Positions 26,279 through 38,200 of a stretch of 64,000 nucleotides of DNA are shown here, one piece after another. The translations under genes were made by a program, and so were the position numbers. The DNA is from Codonopsis lanceolata (taxonomy: Eukaryota; Streptophyta; Magnoliopsida; Asterales; Campanulaceae). Positions within the stretch are counted from its first letter, which is position 1. Every line of letters begins with the position of its first letter. The notes beneath the pieces are model-generated. The model was not told the origin of the DNA. It saw only the letters and a list, made by a program, of their open reading frames with translations, and searched no databases. The stretch is from positions 85,967,661 through 86,031,660 of the forward strand of contig CM028379.1 in NCBI GenBank assembly GCA_013146195.2, given 5' to 3'.

Positions 26279-29200
26279 ATATGCACTCACTTATGAATTG
26301 GATGGGGGTATAGCATAAATGGGTTAGTGCATGCCATCCCCATTCCCGTCCCATTCCGGTTGGGAAAAGAAAGGTACTCCCTCCGTTCCAAAATTATTGT
26401 CCTCTTTTCCTTTTTCATTCGTTCCAAAAAAGTGTATTGTTTGAAAGTTTCCTTTTTAGGACAACACTTTTACCATTTTACCCTTACTTTTTCGATCCTA
26501 CTTTAATAATGAGCCACATACACATGGGCTTTAAAAAAAACTACACATTATACCAATATTAATAATTATGTCAAATGTTTTTTTTATCTGTGTGCCGAGT
26601 CAAACAAGACAATAATTTTGGGACGAAGGGAGTATTTTTATGCCCACCCCATTCCCACCCTATTAGGGATGGAATGGGATAGAATTCTCTATTACACTGC
26701 CCCATAGCCATCACCAATTTAGACAAGCTCGAAAATGCTGCCGAACTAGGCTTCAAATTTTTTACTCAATCCTAGTCAAGTTGAGTTTGACCGAGTCAAA
26801 TCCACGTCAATCCACTGGTAACTTGCCTGTTTTACAGTCCTACCTATAAGACTTCTTATCAATTTATACATGCTACTGTTTCTTCGTCTTAGAACTGATT
26901 GCACCTTCGTCTTATACTCCGTCCGTTCTAGGCAAAGAATACACTATACTATCTTGAGATGTTTCACTTAAAGAGTCCACTTTTAATAATTATGTCTACA
27001 ATCTCATAAAACTTTTCAACTCTACGCTCCATATGTGATATACAAGCATCTTGATTTTGCTCGCATTTTTGTAATCATGACCAACTCTAATGATACTATT
27101 TATCCCTTAATTATTGGATTTTTCAAACATGGACTCTTTAAGTGGAATGGAGGTAGTAACTAATTGCACCTTCATCAACCTCGCCTTCGGCCACCGCCTC
27201 CTAGTCCTATGGTGGTGGCTCCCTTAACAGCGGTAACTTAATTATCAGTTTAAGGTTCCACAATTCATCATGGTACTGGAGCACGTCCGATCTGCCATGG
27301 ACGTTGCATTTTCAGATACTCTTTAATCTGTTCAAATTTCAGTGCCTTGTTTGGATTTCTATATTGTTTAGGACATTCATCTAATGCCTTTCCTGAAGTT
27401 TCATAACAATTGGACCATTAGATCCTTGTAATTTCCTACCTGCTTGATCATTGTTTGTATCTTTCTTTGCACTTGAGAAAATCTGAGAATAACTGTAAAC
27501 TAGGCATTAATAGACTTTTTATGTACCCTCCCTTGCACTTCGAATTCTTTCCTATTACTCAGTTGAGATCGCTCTTGTGAATCACCGAGTTAGCGAGTGT
27601 GTTGACTCATTAGTTAGACTGAGTTTGACCAAGATAATGTCACTCTATATGCCGATATCTTTGATGATTATGAGATCTCATTTTGATTTAGTTTGATTAC
27701 AGAAGTCAATTAACGACTTCCTTAAAATTCTTGATGGATGCAAAAGAATATATTCTCGTGACTCTTTTGAGATTTGTCGTTGTGGTTTTCAATTTCCCCT
27801 CTTTCTTGCTTTGGCTTGGACGAAAACATGGAGGTCCAGCTGTGTTGATTTTTTCATTATATTCTTAGTTCAACAATACAGAGTAGATTTTCTCCCAAAT
27901 GATCATTGATCGATCAATGATATGATTTTATGAGATTATTCTTTGCGACCTATAGTTTGAGGTGGATCTGATTTATTTTAGGTGTTGTGGCATCGTCATT
28001 GGTCAACGCTTTGGCATGTAATGTGTCTTTCATACTTGTTGGACCACTTGTGACTAGTTCAAGAGTTTCCACACATTTTGATCAGGCTTTTGTTACTGAT
28101 TTTGAAGGTTTTACTTGATCAATAGTCACAGCGTTTCTTGAAAGAAATACATTGCTTAGGCTTCTTTGGTTTACTATGGTACGACTTGATTTCAATTTAC
28201 TCCGTCTCTTCTAAAATAAGTGTCATGTTGACTTTACATGGGTTTTAAGAATGAGATTGACTCTATGTAATTTTTCTTTAATACCCTCAAAGTATCCCTT
28301 AGTCGAGTCAAGTCAATGGCTCCCATTTTTCATCTCACAATTAATAAAGAGTATTATAGACAATTTGCTTAAAGTTCTTTCTAAAAATAGAAAGGGGACA
28401 CTTATTTTGGAACGTTCTAAAATAGAATAGAGACACTTATTTTGGAACGGCCTAAAATAGAATAGGAGACACTTATTTTGGAACGAAGGGAGTATACTGT
28501 TTGTCTCCAATCAATGTATGCAAGGGGAGCTTTTCAGGTTGGCAACTTGGCGTTTGATCTCACCTACTCCGATACTTGACGGAGGTCCAAGGGCCAAGTT
28601 GAGGGGAGTCTTATGATAGGTTGTCATAGCTTTAGTTGTATTTAGTCCAGCTGCCTAGGTCCATATTGGCCACTTAACCAATTGATTTATTTTCTGCATT
28701 CACTATCAGAACACATACTCTTTCATAAAACTCTTCGTGGTTTTTATACATGTATTTTTTGCTCCGAGTGTTCCTCTGGCACTTCCGCATCTGCTCACTT
28801 GCCTACGACGGTCTCCATTCATGCCAGGCATCACAACTTAATCGTTGTGGGTGGTTGCATTTTATTATGATAAAATGTGAAAACTTGACACAGACGATCA
28901 AGTCTTTGGCTTGGAGGTACTGTTCAGGTGTCATAGGTAGGAGTGACCGAAAGCAAAACTCGTGGAGTTGCAATAAGAGTTAGGAGGAAGAACCAGTAGC
29001 ATTTATAAAACCATAGAGATATATTTGATGTATTCTGATGTTCAAGGTGGGAAAATATACCACCTTTACATCAAAAATTAGATTTACTCACCTATAAAAA
29101 AATTAGATTTACTCACCCTATTTATTGTAGAGCCCATGTGAGCTTAGGCAAATGGCATTTGGGCCATGACATTACAACAGAGTTTGACAATCCCCCTCAA

Positions 29201-32200
29201 CTCTTCGCGTGGAACTTCATGAAGTATCCGAATTGAAGAGATCAAACAGAAAGCCCAAGCTCAATAATTGAAAAAGCTCATCGTGCATACAATTGAAAAC
29301 GAGAATACTAAAGACACATCAATCCCAAAAAACAGAAGATGCCCAAACATAATATACATCCAAGAAACTCCCCATGAATGCAATAATAGGAAGCATGTCA
29401 ATCCTCCAAAGTCAAGGGCACAAGTACACTTACGTGCCAAATGGTTGATTGACGACAATGCCACATCAAATACACGGATAATAAATCGGATCCACCTCAA
29501 GGAAGATAGAACCGCAATGAATGATTTCAGAAAATCATATCATTGTCATGATAATTTGGTAGAAAATATACTTTCATTTTTTACGAATCGAGAATGTTAT
29601 GGAAAGGATTGAAGCAGTTGAACCACCGTCTCTTAATCCAATGCCAAAAAAGTGAAGATGGAGAATAAAAAATCACGACGACGCATCTCAATAGAGTGAC
29701 AACTTAAACTAATATTAATTCTATATCCATCATGAACGAAGTCATTAATTGGGATCACAAACATCATTAGAAATCTCGGCATACAGAGCAACTCATTTGG
29801 CCTACTCAGTCTAACTAATAAATCAACACAATGATTTGCTAAATCTAACATGGTGAAGTACACTAGAAATCTCAATCAAGTAAGAGAAAAGAAAATCAAG
29901 TAAAAACAAGTCAAACAATGCCTAGTTTACACATCATTCTCCTATTTCCCCAGATTGTAAAGAAGTTTATAAGTATAAAATATATTTTAACAAGAACGAA
30001 AGTACAAGGATCTAGCCAAAAAATTGTAATAGAACTCCAGGAAAAGCATAATAAGAATGATGGAATCAAAACCTCGAGTGAAAAAATTCAATTGGAGCAT
30101 TGAACTTAAGATCACAATATGAAAAAGGTCAGAAGCAGATTTCTGGGTAGCAGAAATGTAACATGCACTGGGATTAGACGCGCTTTGATACCATGATAAA
30201 TTTGGAAACCGCAAACCGCTGATCTACTTTCCAGCCTTAATAGAGATACTTCCGGATGCGGTGGTGGCCAAAGGTGAAACTCAAGAAGGTACGGTCAGAT
30301 CAGAAACAGCGTGTAGAAAACCAGAGTTTTATGAGAAAGTATGAACTCTGATATTGAATGCATTAATAACATGTACAACCTTACATCAATTGGGATTTCT
30401 CGCTCTATTGGTGGAAAAGCCCATATGGGCTAAGGCACATGGACCGAATACGATTAAATGAGCATTCTGGCACAAGCTATTACAATAGCTCTAACATCAG
30501 GTAACTGTTCTGCGCATGGGCAGGATTCTTGGTGCTGAGATAGTCCTTGTCAGTGTCTTCCTTGACTTCTATGCTATTCTCTGGGAGAAATGTGCCTAAG
30601 TTTCTATTTCAGCTACTAGCGTGTTGTGGTTCCTCAGTTTCAGAAAGACCTTCATCAGCAGAAGCTCATATATATGGGTTCCCATCTCTTTCTTATATCT
30701 TATACTCCCTCCGTTCCGGGCAAAGAGTCCCCGTTTGAAAGTCAAACTTTTTAAGAAAATGACACTTTTAGTAACTCATTAATAATAAAATGACATTTTT
30801 ATGCTTAATTTTTGAAAGGGGATTCTTTAAGTGAAACATCCAAAAATGGAATTGTGGACTCTTTGCACGGAACAGAGGGCGTATTTTGTTTGTGCGCGAA
30901 GCGGGGAGGACGATTCTCATATTCAAGTCACTCTTGGAAGGGGTCTTTCCCTGTGAATTTTTGTGGAGCTCTTGTTTGAAGAGTTTCATGGGTACTTCCC
31001 TTTGAAAGAGGTTTGGAAAGATAAGGCCTTGTCTGTTTGGCATTCCAGTAACTGTTTTCTGTTCCTTTATCTTGTTTTTGTTTAGGCATTGACCTTTTAA
31101 AAAGAGTGCTAAGTTATGGTATCACTCAAAGTGATTTTCTTCGCTTTATTAGGAGCATCATAACTATTGAGGATTTTTGGATGAAACTTGATACATGGTC
31201 TCAAGGTTAAGCGCAAGGTTCATCGGGTTCACACTCAACAAAAGGAAGTGATCAACACGCAAACCATGTAATCTATCCACTGGAAAACCAAAAGACTTCC
31301 ATTCAAAACCGAATCAATCTATTACAGCAAGAGCCTTTTTTGTAGGCAAATAAATGTGGTGCTTAAGCAAAGCATCGTAAATTATCAAAGTACCCTAAAT
31401 AATCACTAGCTAACAATAAAGCCCTATACCAAATGATTGTAAAGTGTAAACGATAATCCTAAATCTATAATGCCTCGGCATCATTCTCTAGTGGAGGGAA
31501 AAGAGTTCGACTTGAACTTGGTGAGTCCAAGAAAACTTAGTCAAAGGCATCTTCTTTGCTCCTTGAACCACTACATCTTCATTAGAATCCTTTTTGATTT
31601 CATGAGCTTCCATAGTCTTGTTCTCGAGCACCAACCGCTGTTGTTTAGCAGACTCATGGCAAGGACTATTCAAATCATGACCCGCACCTTGAAATAAAAA
31701 TCAAGAATCAACTCTGTTTTGGCTGGCCGCATATGCATAGGCTCTGAGGGAAGTCACCTAGATTGGTCTTTGTCAAATTGATCCCACAAGTTCTTCATCT
31801 GCTGTTCAGGGTCTCCTGCAAAAGAATGGGCCTTGTCAAGCAATGCCGATCATGGCTAATCAATTCTAAATGAATATCAGTCTGAAACCTATAAAAATAA
31901 CGTGCAATGTGCTTAAGATCAGATTCTTGAATTCAACTTCGAGGAGACAACTTGTGAAATTGATGAGAATTATGGTCCATAGACTCTCTTACCCTAAAAA
32001 AATGGGGGAGAGAGAGAGATTATAATAATCATTTATTTTGGCACAAGTTCTGCAGTTTGTAGAGCTGTTAAAATTCATGGAATAAGCTTTGTAAAAGTGG
32101 CACTGTGGCATCTTTCGTATCTTGCCAACTATTTGTTGATTCAATCCTCAAGTTTTCCTTTGTCTGTTCACCAACAACTAGTATATACAAGGACTAGGCA

Positions 32201-35200
32201 ATCATCATGAACAATCTTTTTCCACCAAATATATACTCATTCAATAAAGATATCAGGTTCAGATTCCCATTGAATTCAGGAAGTTCGATGTGGATTCCAG
32301 ATTTGCATAACTTTGGTTGCTCTGGAGGTGAAGGGGGTGGCATTGCTAGTCGGAAGCTAGAGGAAATGCTTTCAGCATCTTTGGAGCAGACGAAAACACA
32401 TTTCAGAATCGGAGGACCGTTCAGTTAATGTAATAGGCACTTGCCCAAACTCTTCACTGTTGTGCAATTGTTTACTCAATGTAGCTAAGTGGTAAGCAAG
32501 CCCGGTTTTGGGGGGGTTCAACATGCCCGACGGAACAGGGCTCCAATGTAAGAGGGCCCAATTTTATAGATGTAGGCTAGTTTTTATTATATATAAAATA
32601 AATAACGTATCAAAAGTAACTGTTCTCCGGCTCAATGGATTGGTAGTGATAATGAAGTAGAAGTCTTTGGTTCAAGTCCTACCAGCTTCATTTTTTTATT
32701 TTGGGTGTACGGTTAATTATTAAATTTTAAGATTAAATAATATTTTGGTCCCTGGACATTAGCTAAAATATTAGTTTGGTCCTCGTGCTCTAAAACATAT
32801 TCATGTGGTCCCTTAATTCGTTTTTTTGGATCAATTTCCCCCCACCCATCGTTACCGTTACATTTCCGTCCACTTTTTTACAATATGACTAAATTACCCT
32901 TACTAAAAAGTTTCTTATGGCGGACTTTTCAAGAAGTGCAAAATAAAAGGGGTTAGTTGTCAATTCAATAATTTAATGATCTTCAACCTCCCACAACACA
33001 ACAATAAAACAAGATCTATTTCTTCCCCACCAAAACAACTGTGTAATTTCCCTTTTAAGTTCTACCCTCTCAATTTTCTTATTTTTGTCGGGTTATTTTG
33101 CACAAAATGAAGAGTTAAATAGACTAATGTATCAAAGTACCAACATCAACAATAATCAAGATTGGCCAGAACTCAAAAATTCAAACACTGGTCCATAAAC
33201 TCCCCACATTTCACACAGATTCAAACAAAATGCACATAGATTAACGATTCAAGCATTCTTCACTACATGACAAAACAGACACAGTGATAGATCCCAAAGA
33301 AATTTCACCTGCAATTAGCAGCAATGGCAGCAAGTCCATTGGTACTGAAACCGTCACAAGACAACAACACCAAAACCTTGAAATTCCGAAACGACTTCGC
33401 AATAAACTCCATACTCTCATCGGTCACCACCATCCTCTTCAACCTAATCTCCTCCAACCACGGATAAGCCCTTAGCCATTACCATGATCCAAGGATACAC
33501 ATACCCTCCCCAACCTTCTGACACCAAACTGAAGTCGGCAAAATGCGGCTTCCCTTTCAACTCCACAGATCTAACCTTTGGAAACCTTCGAATCACAATC
33601 TCGTAACTCACAGAGATATCGATGGCGTCATCGGGGTTGGGGAAATCAACCGTAGCTCCGGCGAGTGGGGTTCGGGGAGGAACATCTGCTTTTGGATGTG
33701 GCTTGAGCTGCGAGCGCCTCCGATCTGTCTCTCCCTCTCTCTTCAATTTCTCTATCTATTTGCTAGTTCAGGCAGGGAGAATTGGTGTGAGGCGTGTCTA
33801 CACCATAGACCATACAAGGGGAAGGAAAGATGAGATCAAAAAGAAGGGGGCCTTGGACCGGTCAATGTTTCGATTTCGGTGAAGAGGTGGAGCTTTCATG
33901 TCGTTGCTTGATCTGGAGAGTCGACGGGGAGAGGTAGAGAGAGAGGGGCCAGGGGCGTGAAATGAAACGGAGAAACTAGGTGCTTGATCCGGAGAGTCGA
34001 TGGGTTTGCAAAGGTTGAAGAAAACCTAGTTTTCGAATTGGCATAAACCCCCTTGTATTTTGAAGTTTGTTAAAAGTCATCACATAAACTTGTAAGCTAC
34101 TTGTTAGTAAGGGTAATTTAGTCATATTGTAAAAAATGGACGGAAAATGTAACGGTAACAATGGGAGGGGGGAAATTGATCCAAAAAAACGAATTAAGGG
34201 ATCACATGAATATGTTTTAGAGCCCGATGACCAAACTAATATTTTATTTAGCTAATGTCCAGGGACCAAAATATTTTTTAATTCTAAATTTTATTTATAT
34301 GCATATTATATCATATACTTCCCCGTTTTAGGTAAATAGTCTCATATACTATTTTGTTTACATAAATAATCAATTTTAAAAAATTATGCTTATAATTTTT
34401 TCATAATCTCATCTCTATCCTCCAATTGCATTGCAAGTATAACGGTTGTGGTTAAGTATTTTTATTTATTTATTATTAACTTCAATACTACTTATTTATG
34501 TTTTAATTTACTTCGAAACCTAATAAATAAAGAGTTACTATATAAAGATAAAGAAATTGTATACGACTCCAGTAGAGTTATTCAATCTTAATTTTATTTT
34601 GTGTTCGCTAAATTTATTTATCAAAAAAAGTTAGTTGACCATCAAATTTTTTATCTGGGTCATAAAAAATAACAATTACTTAAATTGAAATATACGTGCA
34701 ATTATAATAATCATTGGGTATATAATATCAATATTTCAAGCAAAAATCAAATTTTATTGTTATGTGACTATAATTTTTATTGCTTATGTCTGTTTAATTC
34801 TTAGCTTTTTCAATTGATTTTTTTTTAAACTTGAATTTATAGTGTACACATGTTACCAAAAACATATCCATCCAGAAGTCAAAAAATAAATAAAAGAAAA
34901 ATTTTGATTGAGTATATTATTTTTATTGCAAATTGTTTTAACAAATGAAGAATAACAGTTTTCAGTAATTATTTAATACTTATTTTTCTTATATGTTTGT
35001 AGGTAGTATACATTTTCAATACTTTAAATGATGAAAAGTCAAAAAATTGTTCATCTAAAAATTTTATTTTTATAATTTTTTAAGGGCCCCTTTTTTCTTT
35101 TCGCTCTGGACCCCCAAATTAGGAAAGCAAAATATGTTGGGATTAGATGAGCCACAAAGTGGACCAAATATTTGTCGTAATTTGGATTAAAAATGTCAAA

Positions 35201-38200
35201 ATCCATCAGTCCTGCTTTTATTTAGTATAGATAGATATTGATCAAGGTTCTCTAAACAATTCTGGATGTCCATGTTACCTTAAGGTACATGATTAGCAAA
35301 AAGAAAAGGGTACTTCTTTCCCATATTATATTTGATTTGTAGACAGGAACATGTGTGTCAACTGTTGACTGTCATATAAATACATGCAAAATTGTATATA
35401 TGGCTTACTTATATTTTCTTCTTTAGTGATCCTTCTTTTTGGATTATATTGCTCATTGTTGAAATCAACTTGTAATTCCTTTCATAGATAACTGCGCAAG
35501 TTATATTACTAATAAGAGATCACATAAGCAGGGGCGGATCTATGCATTCACTGTGGTGTCACGTGACACCACTCAACTTAATATATGTAGTTTTTTTTTT
35601 AATCACATGTATACAAAGTTGTCTTGGTTGAGTTGGTTTAACATATGATGTTGAGGTTGCCCTGCTAAAGGACGTGGGATCAAACCCCATTGTCAACAAT
35701 ATTCATTTATTTTGTAGTTGAAAATATATTTTTCTATTCTTTGTTGATACTTTTATCTTCCTAAAAGACGTTGTTGTCCATTTGCGAGACCATTTTTATT
35801 ATCTGCCCTTCTTTTGCCTTCGCCCCACGAAGAAAATTTTCTGGATATGCTTCGCCCCTATGGAGAAAAATTGTTAGACACGCCACTAGTATCAGTTGAA
35901 ATGAAAGTTCCTGATCCGTCACCGTACATAAGGATTGATAATTCCAAGGTCATTATATAGAAAAATGCTGAAATGGTTGGTCTTCTATGAATTTATGCGA
36001 GTTTGAACTTGTCCATTGTTTTCTTTCACCAAGAATGGAGGACACAGACTGCTGGTGTTACATTCCCTTGTCAGCCTGCGTGTCGTTTCTAGAAGTGTCG
36101 TGTTTGTTTTAACTATTGTCATTTCATTGCCTGTATGCTAGTTGTATGCTTGGATTACAACCTCTTTTGGTGCTCTTCCATGTACTCTGTTGGGCGGATT
36201 CTTTGGATAAACCTCCTTCATTCTATCTATTGCCTGGGTCTTTTCTGTACCTTGGATAGCTTCGTATTCAGCCGGTATACCCTTTTTTTATTTATCCTGC
36301 GTGGATAAAATAGCATAGGAGTCAGCTGCGCTTCATTATACATATATGTTGTTTTATCCATTTTTTTTAATAAGAATCTGTTGTTTTATCCATTAGCTTT
36401 CATCCAACTGTTACAGCGCAATGATTTTTATCCGGACTTCTTCCCAACCCTCCCCCCTCCCCCAGGCATGTGCACGAGGATTAGAGTAGTTATTAAGCTT
36501 CTGGTCATACGATATTCCTGCAGTTTTCTTTTCTGAGGAAAATATAGTTTCACAACCCATGTTCTCTTGAAGTATACGCTAAGAAAAAAAAAAGGTCAAA
36601 TTACAAATTTCCCCCCAAAATATACACTCAATCACCGATCACTACCCAACATAAGGTTTGTGCCAATCTGGTACATGATTGTGCGAAATTGCTACCTAGG
36701 GCCAACTTTTGTTAGTGAAAAAATGTTAATTCAGGCACACTTAAGTTAGACCCTAGGTAGTTATTTGGCACAAATGGCAACATTAGGTACCAAATTGGAG
36801 TAAAATTATGTTGGGTAGTGATCTGGGATTGGGTGTATACTTCGGGGGGAAATTTGTAATTTGGCCGAAAAAAAATGAAAATGAAAACAAAAACGTAAAC
36901 AAAAATGAAAAACTACCCCACACAGGGAATGAGGGAACTGATCGGCAAAGGTAGATAGTGTTATTAAACTTTCTGAGAGACCAATATGCCTTAAATGTTA
37001 TTCAGGGACTTAGTCAAGCAAGTTATGATTGCTGCTATGGGATGGTTTTTCAATTATTATTGCTCAAGATTTTTGTTTTGATTATTATTATTATTTTACA
37101 AATATCTCATTTATTTGTTGGTTCTATGGTAACAGGCATCTGGAAATGTAACCCTTGAAACAGTACACAAGATTGGACAAACTGGGGTGACGTACATCTC
37201 CAGGTAACAATGGCACTCTTACTAATTGTGATCAGTTGGGTAGGCACTAGAGATGTTCTGGGGTCATGTAAAGTCATACACTTCTTTTTACCTCTTATGT
37301 TTGTATGCGTGTGTGGCTACTATCTATTCGAGCGTGGGAAAAAAAAAACTAGTTCCAAGACGTAAGTCAAGAGAATGCTGAGAAGAAGCCTATTTTCTTG
37401 ACCATAGGTTTACACTCATTTCTGGTGCAGATGGTAGGTTTGTGTTAATATTTGCTCGTGTGTGAATAATGAATGTTCAGATCATGCCCCCTTTCCTATA
37501 CGGATTTTGCTTACTATACTGTCTGCTGTAGCATTATAAGCTGTATTGTTACTCTTGCTCCCATCGGTAATTCGCTATAAATCTGTCCTCTTCCCATTTT
37601 CGGCCTATGCATCTTTCTTGGTAGTGGGATATGGGGAAAGAATAGGAAAGGTGATTTCACTATATTTTGGACCAAGAACAGGAGACAGCTTATTGACGAG
37701 GAAATACTGCCACTCTGTGCCGAAGATTTGCCTATAATATGTTGTAGAAATCGTTTTATTTAGGATAAAACATTCCCTATTAAAAATCCTACTCGGTTCC
37801 TTCTGTGCAAAGGGCTCGTAAGATGCATGTTGCCAATGTTCGTTGCTGAATGGGTCAATTAGAAACAACCCTGTACTTTTTAAATGATCTATGGAGGAGC
37901 TGATCTCTTACATGATGCATCCTATTACCAGTGAATGAAATATAATCACGACTCTCATTCAATCATACTAGGGGTCAATTGATTTGTTTAAAATGAAGCA
38001 AGCTACAAACATGAATATGAAGTATTTACATAATCTTTGTGGTATTGGGTATACTAAAGCTTCGGTGTGTCCAACAGAATGAGGCTTTGAGCTATTGAGT
38101 GGTAAAGCTAAAAGTAACATATTGTTTGCATCAATTACTTGCTGCCCCAGGTCAAAGTAGAAATCATAAGATTTATATTTTTGGTCTCTTGAATTTTGCA

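Larger units (their letters stand above)
25238..26842. mobile_element. hAT-type element hosting two nested insertions (QPT intron 7)
   Basis: Ends TAGAGCTGTAAAAGG and CCTGTTTTACAGTCCTA are inverted repeats, and CCTATAAG flanks both (25230-25237, 26843-26850), an 8-bp hAT duplication. It contains a (CT)n run at 25516-25554 and a second element at 25791-26716. No transposase. Confidence 0.8.
32730..34284. mobile_element. Pack-MULE: Mutator-like element carrying host gene fragments
   Basis: About 180-bp inverted repeats at 32730-32910 and 34103-34284 share 'ttttggtccctggacatt', 'aaaacatattcatgtg', 'ggatcaatttcccc' and 'atgactaaattaccc' with few changes. TAAATTTTA flanks both sides (32721-32729 and 34285-34293), a 9-bp duplication as usual for Mutator-like elements. 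There is no transposase. The inside holds a TIR1/AFB fragment with part of its intron (about 33000-33599), a second possible fragment (33600-33850), and a purine-rich segment with 'cttgatc(t/c)ggagagtcga' repeated at 33908 and 33983. Confidence 0.9.
24796..37135 (+). other. QPT intron 7, about 12.3 kb, filled with transposable elements
   Basis: Bounded by GAG|gtaact at 24795/24796 and aacag|GCATCT at 37135/37136; the frame runs on in phase 0 from residue 314 to 315. The other seven introns are 86 to 998 bp. The inside holds hAT, Stowaway, LTR and Mutator-like elements listed separately. Stretches 27157-28200, 30882-31480, 34294-35528 and 35890-36593 show no gene and no element I can name. The host exons are not damaged. 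Confidence 0.9.

Noticed and set aside
29268..29612. 114-codon + strand frame as a gene
   Set aside because: It lies between the two LTRs of a non-autonomous element, lacks a recognisable motif and has unbalanced composition.
32615..32700. A working tRNA gene
   Set aside because: A and B boxes are present but acceptor and anticodon stems do not form, and a T run follows as in SINEs.
33543..33882. + strand frames in the Pack-MULE as a new gene
   Set aside because: They overlap the antisense of the TIR1/AFB fragment or an unassigned segment; no splice or protein support beyond an open frame.
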